A DNA stretch of 56,641 nucleotides. Origin: Irineochytrium annulatum (Eukaryota > Chytridiomycota > Chytridiomycetes > Chytridiales > Chytridiaceae). Each line of letters begins with the position of its first letter. Within the stretch, counting starts at the first letter, position 1. Below the pieces are notes generated by a model. The model was not told the origin of the DNA. It did not search any database and saw only the letters and a program-made list of their open reading frames with translations. The stretch is from the NCBI GenBank assembly GCA_027600665.1, contig JADGJL010000045.1, forward strand, positions 1 to 56,641. The letters are read 5' to 3'. Of this stretch, positions 48,001-56,641 are shown one piece after another. Both the position numbers and the translations under genes were made by a program.

Positions 48001-51000
48001 CTGTCCGCAGCGAATCGACGGATGGAGCGCTAGGTGCTGACGCGGCGAAGCCCATATTCGGCCGAGAGTCGCAAGTGGCTGAGGTGTTCCTTGTCACGCA
48101 TCCTGAGATGGATGAGGCAATGACGTCGTTGATGGAATCAGGATTCCTGAGCTTGCAACGCGCTCCGACTGCATTTGTACACGGTCTTCCTTCCAGACCG
48201 ACTGATTCGGCGCCCGGATATGAAGCGGCAGTACCTGTTCAGATGAAAGCCGTCGAGGAGTCAACGGTTATGCGGGCCAATCCGATATTTGAGATTACTG
48301 CCAAGGATACACCGCGACGTGCCGAGGTTTCCAAAACAACGGATGAGGAAGCACCTGAGTCGAAACTCGATGTCTCTGAACAAGACGGTCCATTGGGTAC
48401 GCCTATTGCGCCGCCACCAACGCCTGCGAAGTCGCCGGGAAGCCCATCTTCGGCCACAGTACCCCCGCCCGATGCCGCTCATGGACAGCAACAACAACAG
48501 AACGACAACCTGGTTCTCGCAACGCCGACCGTAGGGGGCACCTCCAGGGCAGACGTCGCCACGCTGCCCGCCCATATCGCCGATGCGAGCGAGACGGCCA
48601 CACTGACGGATGTGGAGAAGGCGCGGAGAAGGGCGCTTAGATTTGGCAATAGTTTGAATGGCGCACCGACGGCTCCGGCTCTATTGGTAAAGCCAAATGA
48701 GGCTGTAGAAGCAATGAAGCAGAGGGCTTTACGGTTTGGGTTTGAAAGCGTGCCCGCGAAAAAGGCAATCGCTGAAGCGGAGCGGGCGGAGCTAAAAGCC
48801 AAGCGCAACAAAGACGTGGCGGAGCAGCTGGAGCAGCATAACAGGCTGCTGGAGCAGCGTCAGAGGGAAGAGGCGAACTTTACCGTGGCAGAGGCGAAGC
48901 GTAAGAAAGATCTGGCGGAGCAGGCAAAGCAGGAGGCGAAATTAGAGGAGCAGAAGCGCAAGAGGGCCGAGCGTTTCAAAAGCGGGGGTGCGACGGCGAC
49001 CTTCGAACAGCTTAAACGGAAGAGAAAGGAGGTTGAGGGCGGAGACGGAGCTGGGAATAAAGCGGTTGTCAGTACATGCGCGGAAAACCCACAAGCCGTC
49101 AAGCGGATAAGAAAACAGACCGTCGCAGCGTCCAAATCGCCGGCTGGCATTAATGCGGCGGCAAACAATCGCCTTTCTGAGCCTATGCGTCCCGAGCCAG
49201 TGCGTGACGAGCAATCAACTTCCAAGCAGGTGTTGAAAGAGCCCGTGTTGTGTGGGCTGAAGCCCGTCGAGTCTATACCTGCCCAGCCGGTACCTGATAA
49301 CCCGGAAGTTACCAAGCCGGCGCTTTTCGAGCCAGTAACTAAGGAGGCGGCGCCTTCTGCGGACGTGCCCATCGAGCCAGCATTTATCGTGGCGATGGGG
49401 TTCGAGCCAGTCCGCGATAAACCGATGTCTGCCGACTCGGAGACTGACACCGAAAGTACGCGGCCGATCAACATGCCTATGCATGACGAGTCAGTGCTTA
49501 TTGAAGTGGTGATTAATGAGGTGGTGCGAAACGGGCTACTGTCAACCGAACCTTCCGAGCGGGCGCCATATGGGGAGGTGCCTGCCGAGCCGACGGCTTA
49601 CGAGGCGATGGCGTCGGGGCCTGTGCGCGGTGTGCCCATGTCTGGCGAGCTGGAGGCAGACAATGTCGACGAATGTACGCGGGCGAAAGACAAGTCGATG
49701 CCTTCCGAGCTGGTAGTTTCAAAGCCTGCACAAAACGAACCGCCGTTCGATAAGCCGGTGCTTAACGAGGCGCCTTCCGACGAGCCTTCCGAGCCGTCAT
49801 ACACCGAGGATAAGAAGCTGGTACATGAGGATGTCGGGCGTGACGAGCCAGTGTCTTCCGAGCTGGTTCTTCACGAACCTTCTGAGCCGGTGCATAGCGA
49901 GGAAAGGGAGCTTGTGCATGACGACGTGGTGCATGAAGAGGCGGAGACTTCGAAAGTAGAAACGACGATCGGAGAACCCGCGCCTGATAAGCCGGTTCTT
50001 AGCGAGCCAGCACCTTCCGACCCGTCCAAGTTGGTCTATGCCGAGCACAATAAGCGGATGCGTGACGATGCTATATATGACAAGGAAGTACCTTTCGAGC
50101 TTGTGCTTGAGAAGCCGACACCTAACGAGACTACCGAGCCGGTCCGTGTCGAGCACAACGAGGTGGTGCATGACGACGTCCCGGTACCTTCCGAGTTGGT
50201 GGACAGCGAGCAGGTGTTTATGGAGCCGTCCGAGCCACTGCCATCCGAGCTTGTTTGTGGCGAGCCGACGCCCAAGGAGCGGATACTTGACGTGCTCAGA
50301 CCTCAGCCGATGTTTGACGAGCCCATGCCGGAAAAGCCCGTAGTTAACGAGCTGATGCACGACGACCCTGTGGCAGGGAATATGAACGACTTCATACCAG
50401 GCGTCGCTGCTGCAACTCTAGCTACAGCAGAGGTCTCGTTCTCGGAGGAGGATAAACCGGTAGGGCTCAGTGACGCATTGGCCGTCGTAGCTAGTGGTGC
50501 GCGAAATACATCTCCGGTGTCGGGGGTGGAGGATCCTCCAACCGAAATCAATGATCCGCTAGCCGTCGTTGCCATCCCTGCGGTTTCGGCAGAGGCAGCT
50601 TGGACGCCTGCGGGGGAGGCAATGCAGGTGGAGCTCAGCCTCCCGAAGGTATAGTTGTAATCGGAGTAGACTCAAAATACTAATCAACACAATAGTCGGC
50701 AACGGAGCAGGCCCTACTTGCAAAGAGGGTGCTTAAGAATCCAGTGGAAGGTGTTCAGTTACTTGTAAAATGTGTCGTGGGAGCTCAACTCCTGTCAGCG
50801 GCGGACCTAACGGAGATTAAAAATTTTACACTTGGCGTGCATGGTATGCGGCACAGTTTCTTTGCCTTTAGTCTAACGACTTCGAAGGAGTGAGAACAAA
50901 GGGCAAGGTCAGTTATCCCCTCAGGATAGAGGCACACCCGCGGTCGACCGAAGAGAACCCGCTTCAGATTTGCCAGTACCTGCACATCAACTACAAGCGA

Positions 51001-51072
51001 AGATCATATCGGCTTGCCTGGCGGGCGCTGCGGCCCGGCCCTCGGCCCGCCATGACGGCGGGCGACTCGTGA
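42066..51072 (+). CDS. DBF4: Dbf4, Cdc7-kinase activator, with giant C-terminal extension
   Basis: Dbf4 activates Cdc7 (DDK), which phosphorylates MCM to fire replication origins. Motif N (BRCT-like) reads FFAKNVTHLITDGHIP and AIEWGITVWSAH. Motif M reads CIREEQVYGPST, EGYYFLCEDLSGQFQPI and GKCPFV (43270-43500). The motif C zinc finger reads AGTCENCNENYERYED joined to HCKTANHQHYA, then FVVLDQLFGRIKR (43935-44150). Normal Dbf4 ends soon after. Here eight exons (42066-42932, 43002-43158, 43214-43989, 44061-45719, 45770-46903, 46971-50648, 50696-50843, 50888-51072) all keep phase with no stop, giving about 2,800 residues. The tail has acidic Met/Glu repeats, five AT-hook-like motifs, a coiled coil and Glu/Pro-rich repeats. 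The 5' end is uncertain: the first in-frame ATG is 42300, but the frame is open back to about 42060 behind a TAG acceptor, so an upstream exon is likely. A second, separate gene in the tail is possible, though no promoter gap is visible. Confidence 0.85.
45505..46025 (+). repeat. five AT-hook-like motifs in the Dbf4 tail
   Basis: Copies of the form KRGRPRKSEP occur at about 45509 (RPRGRGRKSEP), 45570 (GKRGRPRKSAP), 45812 (RKRGRTRKSEP), 45886 (RKRGRPRKSEP) and 45989 (RKRVRRKTSEP). The RGRP cores fit minor-groove AT-hooks; the shared SEP ending shows they arose by duplication. The last copy has lost the core Gly. Confidence 0.75.
49190..50370 (+). repeat. degenerate Glu/Pro-rich repeats in the Dbf4 tail
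   Basis: The translation is a run of EPVxxE-like units. Within 49740-50230 longer ~40-residue copies can be seen, each with a phrase such as EPSYTEDKKLVHEDV, EPVHSEERELVHDDV, KLVYAEHNKRMRDDA or EPVRVEHNEVVHDDV. The DNA copies have diverged, so these are old protein-level repeats rather than recent tandem DNA. Confidence 0.7.
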
Positions 51073-51295
51073 CATAAAATGCTTTCTCTTCACCCACACT
51101 AGAAATTATTTAGCATATGCCATAGTGCTAATTCGTCCGTTCTGTAATTAGATGTTTTGCTCAATTAGATTGTGATTATTTTACGTATGTTTTTGGCATG
51201 CATTTTTAGACTGGGGAAGGTCTCGTGGCAGGTGTTGCAGTTGTCACTCGCATTTCGCCAACCCCATTTGCTTCTCCAGCCCCCGTCCCACCGGC

Positions 51296-54200
51296 ATGGC
51301 TCCATCGCCAGCGCGGCCCATTGGGAACGGGACCGGAACGAACCCGCCGATCCCGACGTCGTCGACCATCATGGCGCCGTCCCGGTCAAACCTGCCGCTG
51401 CAGCCAACCCTCCTGGATCTCTACAACTATCATTTGGTGAGGTTCCTTCTCTGCGAGATCTGGATACTGACTCCCAGTTCGCTCGTAGGTCACCTCGCCG
51501 AGATCTCCGCTGTCGACATCACTGGCCTCGTCCCCGGGATTTGGCAGCTTCCTCCAACAGCATCACAAGACCTCCCGCATCGGCTCCAATGTCAACCTTC
51601 AGACGCTCGGCATGCCGCCGCTTCCGAACCCGCCGACAGCCTCCTCGTCGTCCTCGGCGCTATCGATGGCCCTTGCCAAAAACCAGGATGCGCTGGCCGG
51701 CCAGCGGGCAGGCGCGGCGCCGAGGGGCGTGGGCATGCAGTCGGATGCGGGGTCGAGGGTCGCGAGGGGCCCGCCGCAGAACAATGCGGATCAGAATGGA
51801 TTCGGGGCGATGAGGATCGATGGCCGGAAGCAACAACAGCAGCAGCAACAGCAGCAGAATCAACAACAGCAGCATCATCTTTTCCAACAACAGCAACAGC
51901 AACAGCAGCATCAGCAACAGCGACAGCAACAACAGCAGCAGCAGCAACAGCCGATGGATAGTTCTTTGTCTGGCATAATGGGATCGGATGGTGGGTCGGC
52001 CTTTGGCTATCACCCCGTGTATTGACGACTGGATAGGTCAAGATTGGAGCTTCCTAACACACCCGGTCGAGACGAACATTAAGACTGGCGCCCCTTTCTT
52101 CTGTTGCGGGTCTTCTTACGGATCCTATCAGGAGCTTTTGAAGCACTACGAAGTTGCTCACCAAACTGCGCCAGCCCCAGACGGGTGGGTTTCTTTATTG
52201 CGATGGTATAATCTTTGTTGCTAACGTGGTGCCATGCATATTCAGTCACGCTCAGGCGGGCCAGAACGGGATTGCAATGTCAGGCTTGCTTCAAAATCGG
52301 ATGTGGAATTTAGAGCAGGAGCTTCGGACAGCAACGTTTGAGGTTGGTGATGGGTCGGACTCTGAGAAGGGCGAGGACGGCAACGAGACGGACGCGGAGA
52401 GCGTGGTATCGGCGGTACCTCCGTCGCGGATGGTGGATCATAGAATTCCGTCCCGGTCGGCAGCGCCGGTCGATATCTTCCCTATCCAACCGAACGGCCA
52501 ACCTCCGATGAGTCATTTTGGCGGGATGAGGCCGTACAACCAAGGCACGGCCGTAAATAACTTGATGGGGACGACCGGGAACGCGGATGTGGATCTTAGC
52601 GCGTTGTTAGCGACGCAGCCGACACCGCCGCGGGCGGGGACGTCGAACGGGCTTCTGAACAAGCGGAACCTGTCGGCGGCCGCGTTCTCACTGGGGAGTT
52701 ACACCGGCGCCGAATTGAAGCGGTTCCGAGACGACTTCAACCTCTCGGGCATCGACTTCTTGGACATCCTGGACGCGACGGGGGGTGCGGGAGCATCGGG
52801 GACGGGGTTTGGTGTCGACGGGCAGCAGCCGACGGACAACATGGACGCGTCGTCCCTCGGCTTGGGGAGGACGGGATACGCGCAATCGCTTGAAAATATC
52901 CCGAAGCTCGGCGATCTTATTCAGCCCATCAACGTGTTGGAGATGACGCCGGACCAGGAGGCGAAGTCACTCATGCATGCGCACCATCTCGTCCAAATGG
53001 CTCATGCGAAGGTGGCGGGGATTGGCGGCGTGACGACTGGGCCAATGCATCTAGACGGGAGCCGCGTCTCGATGGACTACGAGAAGGAGTCGCTGCTAGG
53101 TCTTTTGAACGGGACGGACGACAGTGACGCGTTGTTGAACCTCCTGAATGGCGGCAACATACAGCAACCACCACCTGATATCTCATCGCAGCTGGACGCC
53201 GTGATCTCAGACCTGCAGTCGTCCAATCTGCATGCTGCGACGCCGACGATGCCCACGTTGGATGGTGGTGATTTGCCGGAGGGTGAAATGTCGTATGCGA
53301 TGTTCAACACGCCAGATCTTACGCCAACCCTCGGTATCCCGAATGGGCCCGGCGACCTGCCGTTTGACTTCAACTCTCTCCTCACGGCCAACAACAACGA
53401 CCTCGAATCCATTCCGAGCGGCACCAATGCCTCGAACCTCAACGATCTTAACCTCGACCTCAGCCTCATTAACACCACCACCACCGCCGCGCCACCGCCA
53501 TCGGCCACAGCTGTCAACATCCCGCACTCTTCAAACGCTACTCCGACGCTCCCCTCCACCAGCGACCTCCTCGCCGAGGCCACCCAGCGGCTCATGACCG
53601 AAATGGCGGGGAAGCTCGACATCGACCCTAACGACGAAGCAGCGTTGCAGAAGGCCGCGCGGTCCATAGCTGTCGCCGCCCGGCGGGCAGTCGCGAGGCA
53701 GCAGGCGGCCGTCGCGAGAGCCGAGCACCACATCCATCTCATGCTGCAGCGGAAGGAGGCCGAGGCGGCGGAGGAGCTCATGCGGAGACGGGATGAGGCC
53801 GCGAGGACGCAGGCGGCGGGTGGTGGTGGTGGTCCGGGTTTGGCGGACGACCCGCTAGCGGAGGAGGGACCGATTGGCGGTTTCGGGGACGGTCTGCCGA
53901 GGCCGTTTAAGTGCCCCGTGCCCGGGTGTGGGAAGGCGTATCGGAATCGGAATGGGTTGAAGTACCACAGGGATCACGCGGCGCACTCGGCTGAGGAGTG
54001 GGCCGCCGCCGGCGGGGACGCCGCGTTCCAAGCCGGGGCCGCGGCGGCTGCTGCTGTTGCGGCGGCGACGTCCGCGGCGGCTGGGGTGCCGGGGACGTCG
54101 GGTGATGACGGAGACGGCGGGCCACTGATGAGCCCAGGGACGAAGTTGGACGGGCGCTTGGGGAGCCCAGCGCTGTCGGAGGCGCAGGAGGGGAGGGAGG

Positions 54201-54423
54201 GGAGCGTGGGTCCGTCTGCTGCGAGGTTGTATTACTGCAAGGCGGAGGGGTGCGGGAAGCAGTATAAGAATCTCGGTATGTATTTTTGTTCGCCTTTTGT
54301 TCTTGTTACGTTTGGTCACTTAATAACGCTTTTGTTTTTGTAGGTGGGCTGAAGTATCACGTTCAGAGGGTCCACGCGGACGACAAGGAGCTTTTGAAGG
54401 ATTGCAGGACGCCGCCTCCATAA
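51296..54423 (+). CDS. Sfp1-like C2H2 zinc-finger regulator
   Basis: Sfp1-type proteins are fungal nuclear regulators of ribosome-biogenesis genes and cell size. Exon 1 (51296-51435) encodes a Pro/Ser-rich start ending LDLYNYHL. After an intron the frame VTSPRSPLSTSLASSPGFGS runs into a polyglutamine tract. The next exon holds the family's first finger: GAPFFCCGSSYGSYQELLKH followed by YEVAH. A long Gly/Asp/Ser-rich region follows, then an Ala/Arg-rich helix. Finger 2 is FKCPVPGCGKAYRNRNGLKY followed by HRDHAAH, and finger 3 is YYCKAEGCGKQYKN joined across the last intron to LGGLKYHVQRVH. The pair of GLKYH fingers is the hallmark of the Sfp1/JAZF1 group. Phase is consistent; about 960 residues; stop at 54421-54423. 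The specific regulatory role is inferred. Confidence 0.82.
51831..51950 (+). repeat. polyglutamine tract (mixed CAA/CAG)
   Basis: About 40 codons are almost all CAA or CAG, with a few His, Asn, Leu and Phe interruptions, in the frame of the Sfp1-like gene. Mixed codons make it more stable than a pure CAG run. Such tracts often serve in activation domains. Confidence 0.85.
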
Positions 54424-54806
54424 GGGGTCGAAGGCAATGAATGGCTGGGATTCAATTGAAGGATGGGCGGCGTTTGCGTTTGCGATTCTTTTTATCTCTC
54501 TCTTTATTTACTTAGAAGAATTACATTAACCAGCATTCCGAGTGAAGTGCTATTTGCGAACATTTGAAGTCGAAAATGAATATAATACGAGTGATTTGTC
54601 CATCGAGTTTGGCGACCTGTAAGCACTTGTTAGCTGTTATTAAAACCTGGCACAACCTCCGTATTTGGGAAAAAAGGAAGAATCCAAGCACCATGTGTAG
54701 ATTGTATATTGAAAAATGTTTTTTGTTTCCTCCATGTACACAGGCAGCCACAAGCCTGAACCTCCTTACGCCACTGACTCCACAAGACGTCCATCCATCC
54801 ACCCAA
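54424..54806. other. convergent 3' spacer
   Basis: This A/T-rich stretch lies between two converging genes and presumably carries their 3' UTRs. I see no gene or RNA in it. Confidence 0.5.
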
Positions 54807-55351
54807 TCACTCCGCCCCGGCAGCGGCCTCCAGCCTCATCATGCGCCGCTTCGTCAGCTTGTCCCGCGCGACCTCGGCGTAGGCGTATCGGTGGTTCTCG
54901 TATCGGTGGATGCCGTACCCGAGGACCGTCGTAAAAGTGGCGTAGCCCAGATACTGGAGGGGTCCTGGTTTAAGAAAGGGCGAAATAAGTAAATAAATCT
55001 GGCATAAATCACCACAAGAAATGGACATAGAAGAGAAGGACATGCAGATCATCCAGGGTCAATAAACTCGGTATTCAACTCGCCAGTTACGGCAAACTCA
55101 GTCCGGAGCCAACCCATCGGACCGTAGATCGCCCAAAGCACAACCGAGAGCCTCCAGGCGAAAAACTTACTCGAGTTTATCGGCTTCTTGGACATCGCGA
55201 GTGCGGTGGCGTTGAAAAAGAGGCCCGCGAGGAAGCCGGAGAGCAGCCGCCCCGGCAGCATCTTGTCGTGCTCCGCGGCCGTCGGCATTCTGGCTGATGG
55301 GGGAGCTGGCGAAAATTTCGTTGACACACGTCGGATGATGCTGTGTGCCAT
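54807..55351 (-). CDS. small membrane protein, probably mitochondrial
   Basis: Two exons (55351-55123 and 54964-54807) joined over a 158-nt intron give 128 residues. The donor is TACG|GTCCGA, the only one I found in phase with the clear second exon. The N-terminus is basic and Ser-rich (MAHSIIRRVSTKFSPAPPSAR), like a presequence. Two hydrophobic segments follow (LLSGFLAGLFFNATALAM and SVVLWAIYGPLQYLGYATFT), and then a charged tail HRYENHRYAYAEVARDKL...KRRMMRLEAA. The pattern of two spans and a YE/R-rich helical tail resembles accessory subunits of respiratory complexes, but I do not recognise the family. If the first exon is read through instead, it adds a segment GPMGWL that resembles the GPLQYL of exon 2. 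Confidence 0.55.
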
Positions 55352-56641
55352 AACCTGCCGGGAGTGTCGCGCCCGCCAGTGATGGATACTATCGGGAGGA
55401 GCTTCGCAACGGACCTTCGTCTGTCCTGATCGTACCGCGGTTTGGAGCAGGCGGGATCGCTGCAGCTTGACGCGTTCCGTGGATTAGAGTCTGTTTTATA
55501 CTGGAAAAGCTCACTCTTTTACCCCGGAATGGTTGACCTGTTGAAGTGCCAGCCGATTTTATTGCAACCTTTGCAATTAATATGCGCCTTCAGTCTCCTC
55601 GCTGGAATGAATACGTATGCGCAGTGCGTTTGGCAGCAGGGATGGCGGCCCGGTATTTCTTGCGGGAGTCAACAGTATGCTTCTTTTTGAGCACTCGCGC
55701 AGATTGCCTGGTGTCTCAGTGTTTGGGTTGCCCCATTTTTGCTTTTGTGTCGGCGGGATTGCTTGACAATGGAAGTTCGTGGCGCCATACACGCTTTCTT
55801 TGTGAATCATTTAAATATTAGGGAGCACGGGCCGGCTTTTGCATTTATAGCGACGGTGTTCCTTTTTTTGCGGTGAGCTTGTGCGCTGTACGTCGACAGG
55901 GTAGAGGGAGAGGTTCGATTTAGACTCCGTTGTTCTTGGAACTACGTATTTGGACAGAGGGCGTGCAAGCACATCTAGAACAGGGCCGCGGGACATCGGG
56001 CTGCATTACGCGCGTTCTATTTGGTCTTACCGTGCATAAACATTCCTCTTAGATGCATTCGCTTGTACGCGTCAGCACAAACCGGCCCGCTGGAGCGCAA
56101 GGAACGTTCGCTCTGGGAGGAGCTTGAGCGCTGAGGAAGTGCATGTCGGTTCAGTTCGTCTAACTTCGGTGATGCGGTTTGCTATCTGCTGATAGTAAAG
56201 TAAATCAGGGTTTTTTGGGCCCAGCACATTTTGTGCGGTAAACGATCGACTTTTAAGTGGATAGCCATATCATTAGTCTATATTGCTAAACGAGAGAAAG
56301 TACATGGGTAGAAGCAGAGCAGGAGAACAGGAATAGAAGACGAGACATTAGCCAATAAAGATAGGTAACATCGAAATGATCAACAAATTGAAGTGGGGAT
56401 GGTAACAAGGAGAAAATAAAAAGTGAGGAAAGAGCACCACCAACGAGCCAAGTGATCACGAACAAGAACAAGAACATCGACTGCAACGTAACGTCATCAA
56501 TCCTTCCTCTCAAGTGTCGTTCACACAAGTCTTCTTGTCATTTTCAACCTTAACATGTTTGATACCAAAAACAGCACGCAGTCAAGGGTTCAAGAGTGGA
56601 GAAACACACGATAGGAGCTAGGGCCGGGGGGTGGCGGGAGG
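55352..56641. other. terminal region without supported genes
   Basis: The last 1.3 kb carries only short ORFs of low quality on both strands. It is moderately A/T-rich and ends in a G-rich patch (about 56623-56641). The left part should contain the promoter of the small membrane protein. No tRNA, repeat or telomere-type unit could be recognised. Confidence 0.4.

Noticed and set aside
55442..55821. Plus-strand ORFs near the right end with hydrophobic stretches.
   Set aside because: No start context, splice signals or recognisable motifs; codon use unlike the neighbouring genes.

Overview
This window is nuclear DNA from a fungus. The genes are intron-dense: most introns are 43-65 nt with GTNNGT-type donors, CTAAC or CTGAC branch sites and CAG/TAG/AAG acceptors. 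The gene set is eukaryotic and partly fungus-specific (She9/Mdm33, Pat1, an Sfp1-like zinc-finger protein, a Cdc11/AspA septin). Several genes are ones Saccharomyces lacks (Nup43, NRDE2, mitochondrial ClpP, PUF60 and a tandem-domain soluble adenylyl cyclase). Together these point to an early-diverging, probably zoosporic (chytrid-like) fungus. That lineage is an inference; no rRNA or species marker is present. I saw no convincing transposon, CRISPR array, tRNA or viral gene.

Layout, left to right. 1-1239 (-): SWIM/RING zinc-finger protein, running off the left edge. 1527-3399 (-): Cdc11-type septin. 4063-5576 (-): Nup43, diverging from 6012-10236 (+): NRDE2/Nrl1. 10668-14693 (-): Pat1, diverging from 15072-16160 (+): mitochondrial ClpP. 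16449-21969 (+): soluble-adenylyl-cyclase-like gene with at least two frame breaks. 21997-22499 (-): a weak small-gene candidate. 22561-25947 (-): armadillo-repeat protein. 26627-28923 (+): F-box protein. 29727-30655 (-): Rab6/Ypt6. 31255-33635 (+): PUF60. 34777-39038 (+): Osh3-like oxysterol-binding protein. 39305-40515 (-): She9/Mdm33. 41258-41790 (+): ribosomal protein eL39. 42066-51072 (+): Dbf4 with an extraordinarily long C-terminal extension. 51296-54423 (+): Sfp1-like zinc-finger protein. 54807-55351 (-): small two-membrane-segment protein. The last ~1.3 kb holds nothing I can support.

The genes are ordinary housekeeping loci rather than a co-regulated cluster: RNA metabolism (NRDE2, Pat1, PUF60), membrane traffic and lipid transfer (Rab6, Osh3-like), mitochondria (ClpP, She9, perhaps the small membrane protein), cytoskeleton and nuclear pore (septin, Nup43), DNA replication (Dbf4) and ribosome/growth control (eL39, Sfp1-like).

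The most unusual features are four. The Dbf4 reading frame continues, phase-consistent through eight exons, to about 2,800 residues with AT-hooks, coiled coil and acidic repeats. The cyclase gene is broken exactly in its Walker A motif. ClpP contains a 6-nt microexon. Pat1 contains a four-fold short repeat. Exon boundaries were placed by eye from splice signals, phase and protein similarity, so individual junctions may be off; no database search was possible.
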